In this document: piece by piece, positions 19,754-31,391 of the stretch
How the letters are laid out: each line of letters begins with the position of its first letter
How positions within the stretch are numbered: position 1 is the stretch's first letter
Assembly (NCBI RefSeq): GCF_003171515.1
Contig: NC_089390.1
Coordinates: 7,068,001-7,132,000 of the forward strand
Length of the DNA: 64,000 bases
Reading direction: 5' to 3'
From: Pyrenophora tritici-repentis
Taxonomy: Eukaryota > Ascomycota > Dothideomycetes > Pleosporales > Pleosporaceae
The notes under the pieces: model-generated
What the model was told of the DNA's origin: nothing
The model's input: the letters and a program-made list of their open reading frames with translations, nothing else
Databases searched by the model: none
Program-made: the position numbers and the translations under genes

Positions 19754-19990
19754 ATGCGTAAAGAAAAAAAAGATAGGAGCGGCGCTCAGCTCGAGGCGGG
19801 TACGCACGAGGCCCAATCTGAGGCTCCACCAACGGCGGATCTTGCCCGGCGAGGATCGTCATCTGCCGTGGCTTACGAAGATAAAATTAGCTACCAGCAT
19901 GTGCCCCCGGCCACGCCTTCGTACTCTGATGAAGCCAAGACAGCTGGCCAGATGCGCAAGAAACTACTAGGTGCAGGTTGGCAACAGTAG
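19754..19990 (+). CDS. Possible small hypothetical protein
   Basis: An ATG frame of 78 residues (MRKEKKDRSG ... QMRKKLLGAGWQQ) begins 126 nt from the divergent PGAP4-like gene. It is hydrophilic, with a Ser/Pro-rich middle (SYQHVPPATPSYSDEAK) and a basic end. I do not recognise it. It is reported because the composition and the neat position beside a divergent promoter are plausible for a real small gene, but a chance frame cannot be excluded. Confidence 0.35.
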   Translation: MRKEKKDRSGAQLEAGTHEAQSEAPPTADLARRGSSSAVAYEDKISYQHVPPATPSYSDEAKTAGQMRKKLLGAGWQQ

Positions 19991-20881
19991 TGGCAACGTG
20001 GTGGAATAGGTACCTATTGTAGGAGGATACTTGGGAGCGACGTGACGGGAAAGGGGGAGGCGTGAACGTCGCAAACGTGCGTGTATGGTGGTGAGAAAAA
20101 CAGCACCAAGGCTACTTTCACTACCCCTTACTTCTGAAACCGATGCTCTTCATGCTCGATCTTTAGCAATTAGCAAAAGATTAAGGCTCTCGCATGTGTT
20201 CCCGTATGCGTAATTCGCTGGTTGCGCTACTGTGGGAGTACGTAGAGACGGACCGAAGTCGAGTTTACTCTGAACAAAGGCAAGTAGCGAGAAGGGGAAC
20301 GACGCGTCGTCTTTGGAACGCGGAGACGCTATATACTTATGTCCGTCTAGCGTTATAAGCGAAGCTGCGAATCCTGTAATGCCTTCGGTTCGAGGGAAGA
20401 CTAGAGAGAGCTAGTCTTGCTGCTGCCGTCTCTACCTATACGTCTACACGAGGCATCTGCCATGTATGCATCGTAAGATGTCACACTGCATAGCTGAGAA
20501 TAGCGCTCAGATACACAATGCACAGCCATTGCCACACTTACACCGGCGGGTAGTCGCCACACTGCGTGCGAGCGTGTACAGTAGACGCGTAGGCCGTCAA
20601 ACCTCAGATGGCGTCATGGCGAACCTCTAGGGCTCGGCCTCACCATCTGCAATTGCTCTCCTCGCAGCATCATTGAGTCACGCATCAGCATCTTTTCTTC
20701 TGTGAATCACCCATACAGCGAGTCTATCCTGATCAGGCCTTCTCCATCCAGCCCCGTGATGGAGTCATAGCTGCTTGACTCACCCGTCGTATACGCCTCG
20801 CTTACTTTGACATCACTCATATAGCGCAACAGACAATCTACACCCCCCCGCGCATAGCTAATCGGCCATCAAGCCGGCGCC
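19991..20881. other. Intergenic region upstream of the leucine-rich protein gene
   Basis: About 890 nt with no recognisable gene. A C8-containing run (ACACCCCCCCCGCG at about 20839-20852) lies some 40 nt before the next ATG, in the likely 5' leader. Confidence 0.5.
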
Positions 20882-22564
20882 ATGCCTAAGAAGCACACGC
20901 CCTCATACACAACGGCAAAACCAAGCTACGTCCATCCCTCGTTACAAAGCTCGCGAGCCCCGGCTACTTCGTCATCGTCGTCGGAACCGCAAACCGTCAA
21001 CCAGCGCATACAACAGCTCCGGCGCGAACAGGCTCACAGACCGACACCAGAGGTCCGGGATGAGCTCACATCTGCAGTAAGCAGTCGTACCGTTCCGCCC
21101 GAGTTGCGGCGCATCTTACACATACCCGAAGTTAATGCTCCAAAACCAAAGGCTAATGCGAGGCCAAGACGGATCGTTGGGGGCGCAAGACCACCACCGG
21201 GACCGGCAGCACCCAGCAGCTGGCTGCAGACAAGTCGCCATGCGCCCGCATACATGAGGAAAAAGAAGACAGAGGCAAACAGTAGAGGTACTGCGAGGTT
21301 TGGCACCTTGGCGCGCGTCTCCAATGAGGACAGGAAGGTACAGGCGCCCCTCTTGTGTTGCAAAGTCGCCAGGCTTAATGCTGTAGTTCAGGTTTCTCAC
21401 TCATAACAGCGTATACCACCGCCTCGAAGTCTTGTCCACTACTGCCTACGAACCTTTGCCCTACATTGGCAAGAACTGTCGGAATACGAGCAACATTATA
21501 TCAAAGAGCTGCCAGTATCGCTTAAAGAAGCCTTACTGAGCTACCTGACGATATACGGAGAAAAGGGAAGCCTGGACCTCAAGTCGTTGAAGATATTGTT
21601 CCAGATCGAAAATGGGAGCGCAGCAGCATGGGAAGAGGTGCAATTCCTCGACTTTTCTGGACTGCTGAACGAGGCTTTTACAATCCATGACGTTGGAAAG
21701 TGTATCAAACGCCCTAGTAGTGCTTCTGTGGCAGTCGATCTTGGAACACTTCATCTAGATGATGACATAGCCGAGTCTTGGGAGGAGGAAGCGGAAGGAA
21801 GCGCTGTCAATGCACCAACACTGGCAGCGAAGCTTCAAACTCCACATTTTACCAATCTCAGTCGGCTGTCTCTTGCGAAACCCGGGCCATGGGCCTCATG
21901 GCCAGATTTGCTTCGTATTTCGCCGAATCTTAACAAGATCACACACCTCTCACTTGCACACTGGCCCCGCCCTTCAATGACTCCGAACGCGAATACCACG
22001 TCCATGGTCGGAAAACATACAAGTGTTTCGTTGGGCGGTACACATTTTTACTCTGATCTGGATGACGACTGGCACGAAGCCACAAATATACTACGCCGCT
22101 TCTCCAAAGATACCTACTCTTTACAGTGGCTGGATCTGGAAGGCTGCTACTGGTTGAAAGCGCTGACATCACATGACGGGCAGACATCAGCAGATACGGC
22201 CATGACTACCGAAGACTGGAACACTCAAACCTCGATCCCCGGACCGGACTGGAACGACGCTTGGCGACGGATCGTTTACATCAACTTCTTCCAGGGCTGG
22301 ATACCGAGTGACAGTCAGAGCTTGCAGAACATGCCAGCAGGTATCGTGCCCGCGCAGTTGCTGGGGTGGTTGAGAGATAACAAAGATAAGGAGGATGTCA
22401 AGTGGCGTCTGCAGCCACAGGAACGTGGTCATGCCGTCGCCGAATGGGTAAACAGAGAGAAAGTCGCGCGACTCGTCGCTATGGACATCCAAGCCATGCG
22501 CAAACGGGGAGAGGGCACCTGGTGTCGCATTGATTTTGGGTGGCGCGCCTCAGCTTCCACATAG
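20882..22564 (+). CDS. Fungal leucine-rich-repeat-like protein of unknown function
   Basis: Two exons, 20882-21337 and 21410-22564, join in phase 0 to 536 residues. The intron is 72 nt (GTACAG...AACAG) and contains an in-frame TAA, so splicing is required to link the parts. Residues 1-150 are Ser/Pro/Arg-rich and include TVNQRIQQLRREQAH. The second exon starts with a helical block (YEQHYIKELPVSLKEALLSY). Leucine-rich segments follow, such as FTNLSRLSLAKPG, NLNKITHLSLAHW and SLQWLDLEGCYWLKAL. These look like an irregular LRR array that could mediate protein contacts. The function is unknown to me. Its C-terminus ends near an invariant-looking GEGTWCRIDFGW. Confidence 0.8.
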
Positions 22565-25309
22565 AGAAGAAACTAGTCACCTCTGTCCTCCCACATGGCA
22601 ACAACCGTGCTTCCATATTGGACAAAAGACATAGATCCCTGAGTGACAGGGCACGGCCCGGGTCCCGCCATAAGTATGTTGCTTCGTAATTGTGTCCTGA
22701 TCTAAGCAAACATGATCGTGTTCTCAAGTTCAGCATGAGTAACCAGCCTTGGTTGCTCCTGATTTCTCGCATGCTGTACTTGAATCTTGTTACAAGGCTA
22801 GCAATTCTATGTTAGCAAGGTAGCCCGAGTCAGCCCTTGGTACATTGCGGTGACCTCGTGTTGGTACCGGATACGACCGAGCCGAGCTAAGTTTTACACC
22901 TTGGCCGATCCTATCTTGCTCGGTGTTGGTGTTGGTGCTGCTGACTGCGTCCAAGTTCGATAAGCCTTGCCTTCAAATGCCTAGCGTTGCATATTGACAA
23001 CTACCGCGGTTCTCTGCGTGGGAATTGAACGATGATCTTTACATGTCACCCCTTTAAAACGATTCACTGCGTAGTCGATGCTGTTGAGACGCTACTCATC
23101 GTATAGGAAGATGAGAGGCTAATGTCGTCAAATCCACCCTTGCTGCTAGTTGAGTCAAGATGGCGATCAGCGGAAATTTGTGGATAGGAGTAGATTTGGT
23201 TAGACGAAATGAAAGCCACCCCTGGGGTAAGGCAGGCGCCACGAGAAAACATCGACTTGCTTTTGCATCGCATAACGCAGTTGAACAGGCATCTGTGTTG
23301 TTGGGATACGTCTTCTTCGCCATGCGCAGCAGCACTATTAATAGCGAATAGGCAGTTTTTGCTCCCCGCGACAATTGACTCGCGGGTGTTACCCGGGATT
23401 TTGCTTTTCGCCAAGGACGGATGGTAGGTACCGAGACGGGATCTTTTCGGCAGAACAATATCCCCGATGGGTAAAAGTTAAGTGAAGACTGAATGTCGAG
23501 ATGCGCGGCGGGAAGCTGAAACGGGGACATGTGTGGTGTCTGTAACGTCTCGTAATACATAGTAACATTTGATCAATAATGCAGTGGACTTATAGGGGTT
23601 TGGAAGAAGGCAGTAATGAATGGGGGAGATGGTCAGGAGGAAAACGGTCCAAGTGCTGAGGCACGTGGTACTTGCCGTTGTAGAGCCGAGTGACGTCATG
23701 AAGTCAACATGCACCTCAACGACAGTGATTGATGGAAAAGAAGCAGTACATACGTAGATAGGTATTGTGTAGAACATGTCTTGGCTATATGCGCCAAAGA
23801 GCATGCAACGGCCCGGTAGCCTAATAGGGAAGCGTTGAAACGTACGAGATAGAACGATGGATAGAACGATGGGAAGATGCTAGGAGCGGGAGGGTGTCGT
23901 TATCGCAGGGGTGTTTGGCCTCTCACAGCCGATTAGCTACAACTGCCTTTGACAGTGGCTCATGACGACAAGTCAATAAAGAAGCCGCTGCACTCCAGGC
24001 TGACGACGCGGTGCTTATTGTATATAGCGCGTTGGTGCAGGCGGCACAACCAGTATCGTGGCTCTATGACGCCGAGATGGACGAGTGTATATGTACATGT
24101 GCCGTCTCATGTCGCGATAAGAGGCGGGAGAGGGGTTGACCAATAGCAAGTTGGACAGGAGAAGCGTGTGCAGCAGTCGACAAGGTTAGGCAAATAACTT
24201 CCTCATCACATCAGATGAGATACAAGTCTTATGTTCTTCACAGTCGCTTCAGCTGGTACTGCGGGCGTTCTAGTATGCATGTCCGGTTTGGCGGATAGCC
24301 AACCACCAAGAGTATTGCAATTGCGTAGTTGAGGGCACGGGAGGACTATGCTACAAGAGGTAGGACGCGGCGTTTCAGCTGCACCTTCCGTGCTTGGAGC
24401 CGACGCGCGTCACGGTTGGAAATGGAAATGTTGAATCTGGCCCCATGCAGAGCAAGTAGGCGAGGGAGCGAGTCGTGCAACAAGAGCAGCTCTAGAACTA
24501 GAACTACTGACAGGTAGGTAGGTTTGGCGAAGTTTTGGGAGGTTTGGAGAGGGTTAGAGGGACACTCCTCCTTACATGGCGTGCACGAGAAACAAAGTCG
24601 GTGTTGCATCGTAGGAGGCGCATGCGCGGCTGTTGCATCTCAGCTGAGATGAGCGTTGGACGTGACATGACAAGCCGGCAATGTCGTGGATTGAGTGGGA
24701 TCGACTAGGCGTCGTAATGGCAGTGCGCGCAGGGTCGCAGGCGTTGGGTGTATGCGGAAGAGGCGACTCGGGGCGCGAACTGCTTTGGCACAAGCTTTGC
24801 CCCCGGTCAAGAGCGACCGTGGGGCAATTCGTCGACAACAGGCACGCTAGAAGCCCTAGCGCAGCCGAGGCCGTCTGAAACTCTCTCTCCCCTGCGCCGC
24901 CTTCTGGGGCTCTTTGGCGCCTCTCAAAAAGGCCTACACGTCGCCTACGCCCATGTACAATAATCCCGCCTGTCCTTCGTTCCTGCAAGAAAACCTCTTC
25001 GAGACTTGCCTGCCTGTCTGTCTGTCTGTCTGTCTGTCTGTCTTTCTGTCTTTCTTTCACTCAACAATCAACACGCCAGCCCGCATGCGGCACTAGTCTG
25101 TTTTGCCCACTTCCCGAAGCAGAGAATCACATACCACACTGTACCACGCTTACAACCGTCCCTTCTACGCCTCGAATCCTGTACCTGTGCCCTTTATTTA
25201 CCCACCTCGCACCTGTACCTGACCTGGCCCGATCTGACCTGGATTCCTGTATACGCCCTCCACCCCTCTTGCGCCGCCTTCTGGCAATTGTTTGCCCACC
25301 CTACCCACG
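22565..25309. other. Long intergenic region with CTGT microsatellite upstream of the Och1-like gene
   Basis: About 2.7 kb without a supported gene. Both strands were scanned and only short frames without family features were found. A (CTGT)n/(CTTT)n tract at 25014-25058 lies about 250 nt upstream of the Och1-like ATG and probably belongs to its promoter or leader. The last 200 nt are pyrimidine-rich, typical of a fungal promoter/leader. Confidence 0.5.
25014..25058 (+). repeat. CTGT/CTTT microsatellite
   Basis: About seven tandem CTGT units pass into CTTT-type units, a pure pyrimidine-biased tract prone to length change. It lies roughly 250 nt before the ATG of the mannosyltransferase gene. 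Confidence 0.9.
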
Positions 25310-26556
25310 ATGCTCTCTTTCAAGAAAGCCCTCGTGCTTTCACTCGCCTGTTTGACGCTTTTTTTCATTTTCAAGGCACAGCACCACGGCAACACCGCGC
25401 CCAACTTCCGCAATGCCAAAGACATGCCCCGCCCGACTGCTTGGGTAAATCCGGCCGATAGGGAGAGCGCAAGAAAAAAGGCCGCAAAAGTTCAGGAGGA
25501 GCTGAAGAAGGCGAAAGCAGCACAGGCGATCAAGGCATCAGAAAAGAGCGACAAGTCTTTCAACACGCCAGATTCCCCAGCCAAGCCGCCCAAGACACAG
25601 ATTGCCATGGATGTGCTGAGGAAGAAGCCGCTTAAAGAGCAGCTCGAGTACCAGTTCCCCTACGATGTCGACACCAAGACTCCCGCCTACATTTGGCAGA
25701 CGTGGAAGACCACCCCCGCACAGGGCGAGTTCGATGAGATTTTCCGCGAGCCCGAGGCTAGTTGGAGTATCCACCACCCCTCGTTTGTACACGAGGTCAT
25801 CACCGATAACGTCGCCGTACACCTCATCAGACACCTATACGCCTCCATTCCAGAAGTCATTGAAGCCTACAACGCCCTCCCAGTCCCCGTTCTCAAGGCT
25901 GACTTTTTCCGTTATCTGATCCTCCTCGCCCGCGGCGGCATCTACTCGGACATTGACACGGCGGCCTTGAAGCCCGCGTCAGACTGGATACCCTCGGATG
26001 TGCCTGTAAGCTCCTACGGCATGGTCATTGGTATCGAGGCCGACCCAGACCGCCCAGACTGGGCCGACTGGTACTCTCGTCGTATCCAGTTCTGCCAATG
26101 GACTATCCAATCCAAGCCCGGCCACCCTGTTCTTATCGACGTTGTTGCCAACATCACGCAAGAGACACTCAACCGCAAGCGCGATGGAAAGCTTTCCAAG
26201 GACCACAAAGGAATAATCGAGTTTACTGGCCCTGCCGTATGGACCGACTCCATCTTCTCGTACTTCAACAACCCCGAATATTTTGATATGAGCACAAGCA
26301 AGGGCAACATTACGTGGGAACACTTTACTGGAATGAAGGCACCCAAAAAGGTCGGCGACGTTATCGTCCTGCCCATCACAAGCTTCAGCCCTGGTGTTAA
26401 GACTATGGGAGCTGGCGAAGACGACGACCCGATGGCTTTCGTGAAGCACAACTTTGAGGGTATATCACTATTACCTCATATTAAATCTACCAATACTGAC
26501 TAGCAACAGGTACATGGAAGCCCGAAAGCCTGCGTCACATTGGCGAAATCTCATAG
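25310..26556 (+). CDS. Och1-like alpha-1,6-mannosyltransferase (GT32)
   Basis: Two exons, 25310-26459 and 26510-26556, join to 398 residues. The 50-nt terminal intron hides the conserved end FEGTWKPESLRHIGE, which follows FVKHN. It is a type II membrane protein: a short cytosolic tail, an anchor at about residues 7-22 (ALVLSLACLTLFFIF), a charged coiled stem (SARKKAAKVQEELKKAKAAQ) and a GT32 domain. Key motifs are PAYIWQTWKTTP, VLKADFFRYLILLARGGIY and the DXD motif SDID at about 214-216. Och1 starts the outer mannan chain on N-glycans in the Golgi. ATG 25310 (MLSFKKAL) is the first in frame. Confidence 0.93.
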
Positions 26557-27475
26557 GGAGCGAATTTCCCGCATCACGACCATCATCGATTCGTTGTACC
26601 TACAGGCTTACATGCACTGGATGCATACTATCCTATTGCAGTTGAGCAGAAAGCAATGATATACCCTGCAGCACACGCGACGGCACTGGGCAAATTACCC
26701 CAAGCCACGCGATAAGGAGCAATCCTGAGTTGGAAGCGGGCTCCGCATTGGCGTTACGTCGGCAGACCCACACCACGACATGATAACGGCCTCGAACGTT
26801 GCGAGCAGGGATTACGAACAGGACACGGGGAACAACAAGAGGAGAGGCACAGAAAACAAAAGTTTTGGGCTCACAAGTAGCATGCATGCATCGCCTCGGC
26901 CGCGCCACAAAACACGTTGGGGGAATCGGCTTCAAGCGCTGAAGTTCGAACACGCTGGCCTTAATTAGCATCGGGCTTTTACTTGGCATAACATGGGGTT
27001 TTTTGTTTTAGCAATGCCGGGGGCAAGTTTCACATCTCTGCAAGCGATGCAGTTAAGCATTACTTTGGCTTTTTCTTCTACCCCATCCTCCTCGGTTATG
27101 TTATTTCACATGGGAACAATCTAGATACTCTTTCTATTCCTGATTGCATTGTCGTGGTGGGTTCTCCGATGTCTCTTTTCTTTCGAATCACGATATCTCA
27201 TGTCATTGGCTTAGCGGAAACTTTGTAGTGCGACTGCATATGTCATTGAATTGTCATTCCAATACTCCTGCCTCGTCAAGTTTGAAAGTGGCCCGATGTG
27301 AAGAAACACAAGCACATGAGGTATCAAAACTCTAATCCATACGCTCCACTCAAACGCCAATGTATAGATCCCAAGAAGCTTATACGCCCAAAGCCTAGAA
27401 GAAGTGTCTTATCCAAGAACCTCACTCCCATCCACTTCCATCGTAATGATCATCTTCACTCGTAATAACACCACA
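26557..27475. other. Intergenic region between Och1-like gene and Gln/Pro-rich gene
   Basis: About 920 nt between convergent genes. No gene, RNA or strong repeat was recognised. Confidence 0.5.
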
Positions 27476-28158
27476 CTAATGCCTCTCCGACCCCAAAATC
27501 TTCCCCACCTTACCAATAGTTTTGTACAAACTATCTCCCAGCGTAGGCCGCTTTTCCAGTTTCTGGTTCTTGGCATACCGTCGCTTATACTCTCCCACTG
27601 TATCCTCACCTAGCCCACTGCCGTAATGGTCATCGTGACGATGTCCGTAATGATGGTAGTGATGTCCTTCGTACTTGTCCTCGCCGTCGGCGTACGCATG
27701 GGGGTCGTATGCGTGCTCACTGTGGTGACTGTAGTGGCTATGTTGGGAAGATGGACGAGCGTATACTGGGGCTTGTTGCGCGTAGGTGACGGGTGGGGGG
27801 GTAGGACGTGGGGTATTGATATTGTTGGGTGTCTGGTTGCCGGACGGGCATCGATGTGGGCTGAGGCTGCATGTGTGTTTGTCGCTGGCTGTTGTATGAG
27901 GAAGAGGACGAGGAGCGGCGGTGGTGGCTGATTTGTGGTTGCGGCATCATGATGTGTGTGGATTGCGGGGATGAAGAGTACAATGGCTGAGAGGGCGACG
28001 AGGAGTATACTGGTTGTTGTTCCTGGATCGGGGGGGAAGTAGTTGTGAGGCTGAGACTGCGGAGCTGGTGATATTGGGTAGGGTGGTTGTTGTTGTGATG
28101 CCGGTGGGTAGTATTGCGAATGTTGATAGCCCTGTCTGTTGGAATCGTAGGTCGCCAT
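27476..28158 (-). pseudogene. Gln/Pro/Ser/His-rich protein gene split by two +1 frameshifts in G7 runs
   Basis: The ATG at 28158 opens MATYDSNRQGYQHSQYYPP. Coding quality then jumps frame twice, each time exactly at a run of seven C on this strand (plus-strand G7 at 28030-28036 and 27795-27801). Segment 1 is rich in Q/P/Y. Segment 2 (PPIQEQQPVYSSSPSQ, SHHRRSSSSSSYNSQ, QPDTQQYQYPTSY) is one frame over. Segment 3 (VTYAQQAPVYARPSSQ, a His-rich SHYSHHSEHAYDPHAY) is over once more and ends with a folded-looking EYKRRYAKNQKLEKRP and KTIGKVGKILGSERH before TAG at 27476-27478. If each run were six bases the gene would be one frame of 226 codons. Either the assembly has homopolymer errors or the gene is truly broken. 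No known domain was seen. Confidence 0.7.
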
Positions 28159-29622
28159 TGCAAAGATGGTGGAGTTGACGATGTCTACTTGGACACAGGT
28201 ATTTCTTATATCTGTAAACTGCTAACAAGGTTGCTATCTGTAGCGCTGTGCCGGGTCCCGTTGTCCGTTTTCCAAGGGCTGGTGATCGGCGAACCGTAAC
28301 TTAGTGATGGCGTATGCGGCTGATCTGATGCTTCTCTTGTGCAGTTGAAGTCGATAGTTGGTTAGTTGATTTCTTAAAATTACTTGGCTGCAGTGTCGAT
28401 ATGCAGTTGCAATGGATCACGAAATGTTAGTTGTTTCGCAATTCTGATGACTGTAGACGTGAGTTGTACGCAACGATGAGTCTACATCGGCCCACATATC
28501 TGTCCGAGCCTATGCGCACCTGAGCAGGCGAGTCCTGCGGCTCACCAATTACTGATGTTTCCATGATTCAAGCCCGCGCGCCAAGTCTTGCTCGTGATGT
28601 GCAATCGAAGTGAGTGAGGGGCAAAACGTGAGGGGCAACATAGGTTCTGCCTTATGATGTCACGGTTTTGGCCGAAGGTTCCCCGACAGAACGGTAAGCG
28701 TCGGGGGTGCCTGAAGTTAGTACATCGTAGATGGTGTGCAGAGAACAGGTGTTGTTGGTGGAGACCTCGAGAGTTCAAAGTTTAGCATAAGCTTGGCTCA
28801 GCCTTGCGCCAGCGGATGAGGAAGCTGCGATTGCGTCTGACGACAGAGGAAACTCTGTATGGGGGTTGTTCCACGGACAGCAGAACTCTTTTTTCTTTTT
28901 TTTTCTTTTTGCAAGAGTATAGCTTCATGTACGAAGAATGACGAGGATGAGGATCAAGGGGACTCGTAAGCGCACTTACGTTGCCAAAGAACCTTAGCGG
29001 ATGGGCATCTCTACGACATGCCAGGTTGCCCGATACGATGAGTGTAGAGTATCTCGAGGTACATATCGAAGCTATGTATCTCTTCGTAATCGCTTGCATA
29101 TTTCCACCTCGTCCATGCAATAACTGAGCTCTATCAGCTTGTAATAGTATTCTTCGGGGTAGAGCAAGGACACTATAAATGGCTTGGGTGACTATGTATG
29201 CGCCAACGGACGCGACAGTCGCGTACGTATCGCGTGGCTACATATCTAGAACGCGAGATCCAGGGCTTACAATTACCACGTGATATCCGTGAGGCTGTGC
29301 TTCATCGCCACATTCCAGCCACTGCACAGCCGGTCTTCTGTTAGTTGGGCAACTTGGGCTGCTACCTTGGGGTCACACGGTGGTTGCAGGTGCGTTCGCT
29401 TACGCCTGGGCGTTGCCAAGGGCAGTCGTCATGAAATCCAAACTAATTCCTTGAGCTGCCCCACCATTACCAGGCTGAGTGATAGACTCAGCCACTCTGT
29501 TATCGGGTAGAACCACGTCTTTCAGTCAACTCTTATTTTCTCGTTCCATATCGCCTGCTTCAACGAAGCGCTGCGCATATCTCTAGTCAAGTCGCGGTAC
29601 ACCTGCCCAAGACACAGCCAAG
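28159..29622. other. Divergent intergenic region between Gln/Pro-rich gene and annexin gene
   Basis: About 1.46 kb of promoter space for both neighbours. A T/C-rich tract (CTCTTTTTTCTTTTTTTTTC, about 28885-28912) is the only low-complexity feature. No gene was supported. Confidence 0.5.
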
Positions 29623-31126
29623 ATGTCGTATTACAACCAGCCAGGAGGGTATCAGCAACCGTACCCGGGCCGTAAGTCGTCACCCCCTCACTGTACAGCC
29701 CGATGATCAACCATCCTTCATTCCGTGGCACACTTGGCGCTGATGAACGCCTAAGTACTAATATGTTGTAGAAGCCCCTCCTCCCCAAGGATACGGACAA
29801 CAGCCTCAATATCAACAACAACCACCTATGTATAATCAACAGTATCCACCACAAGGCGGCTATCCGCCTCAGGGCTATGGTGCGCCGCCGCCAAACCAGT
29901 ACCCTCCGCAAGGTCAATATGGCGCGCCGCCGCCACAAGGTCAATATGGTGCTCCTCCCCCTCCGCAAGGTTACGGTGCTCCTCCTCCTCAAGGACATGG
30001 ACCTCCTCCCGGTCAATATGGCGCTCCTCCAGGTCAGTACGGAGGGCCGCCGCCACCCCAGGGTCAATGGGGCGCTCCACCCCCGCAACAGGGCCAGTTC
30101 GGCGCACCCCCAGGCCAATATAGTGTTCAACCCCCACAGGCTGGATTCGGGGGTCCCCCAACTCAGCCATCTCTCGGATATGGCCCCCAGCAAACGGCCA
30201 ATATTAATGTCCTCAACGATGTGGAAGCCATTCGTAAGGCGATGAAGGGCTTTGGTACGGACGAGAAAGCGCTCATTGCGATATTATCCAAGAAAGACCC
30301 TATTCAAATCAATACGATCCGCACGCAGTATGACCAGCGATTCATGCGCAGCATGGTCGTAGATCTCGAGAAGGAAACGAGTGGTTGGTTTGCGAGGGGC
30401 CTAGCAGAGATTTCTCGGGGTCCCTTGGTTTCCGACTGCTACAACCTCATGAACGCCATGAAGGGTTTGGGTACAAAAGAGTCCATATTGGATGACATCC
30501 TCATCGGACGCAGCAATGCGGATCTCAACGCAATCAAGCAGAAGTACCAGGAGCTCTTCAAACGGTCTCTCCAGTCAGATCTCAAAGGCGATCTTAGCGC
30601 CGGTACCGAGCAAATGTACGATATGATCATCGCTGCCCGCCGCAATGAAGACTCTCACCCGGTTACCCCCCAGGAAATCGAGCAAGCTGTTACCGATCTC
30701 CAGGCCGGAATGGGTGGTTTCGTTGGCAAGAACGTCCCCCAAGTCTGCCAGATTCTTACTAGCAAGAACGACGCCCAGCTCCGCGCCATTGCGCAATCGT
30801 ACCAGCAACGCTTCCACAAGTCGCTTGACGGTATCCTCAAGTCGTCGTTTTCTGGCCACATGCAAGACGCGCTTCGCCTGATGGTGCACCGTGCTACTAA
30901 CCGAGCTGAGGCCGAGGCTGTTCGCCTAGAGGAGTCCATGGCCGGCCTCGGAACAAAGGATGAGCTCCTCGTTCAGCGCGTCGTCCGCTGTCATTGGGAT
31001 AGGAACTTTATGGGCGCCGTCAGCCAGGCGTACAAGCAGGTCTACAAGAAGGACTTGGTCAAGCGGATAGAGGGAGAGACGCGTGGTGACTACGAGAGGC
31101 TCTTGGTTGCTTGCGTGCGACCTTGA
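29623..31126 (+). CDS. Annexin with long Pro/Gln/Gly-rich N-terminal tail
   Basis: Two exons, 29623-29671 and 29772-31126, join to 467 residues. The 100-nt intron falls after MSYYNQPGGYQQPYPG. Residues ~1-150 are a repetitive tail of PPQGQYGAPP-like units, as in annexin A7/A11 and fungal annexins. Four annexin repeats follow, starting near DVEAIRKAMKGFGTDEKALI, CYNLMNAMKGLGTKESIL, VTDLQAGMGGFVGKNVPQ and RLEESMAGLGTKDELLVQ. Repeats 1, 2 and 4 keep the GxGT calcium loop; repeat 3 has GFVGK instead and is probably weak. Annexins bind acidic membranes in a calcium-dependent way in membrane traffic and repair. The length and repeat order are normal for the family. Confidence 0.95.
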
Positions 31127-31391
31127 GGGCTGGGTTGGAGAGTACTTGTTTTCATGATACCACGTTTCTTAACATACGTAATACTAGTTGGCGAATACGT
31201 TATCGCCCCGTGTCTGTTCAGAATATGCTTGATGGGCCGTGAAGAATACCAACATACATTGAGAGTGCTTATTTATACTACGAGTGGGGTGGATATATCC
31301 TGGGTACTGCAAGTAGATTGTTTCCACGTTTGACTTGATATACTTTTTTGATCTGAGGATTTCCCATTGCAGCCGCCTTTTTCATGTAGTT

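Noticed and set aside
25006..25461. 151-codon plus-strand frame starting in the CTGT microsatellite
   Set aside because: Encoded by the simple repeat and the Och1 leader; overlaps the Och1-like gene in another frame.
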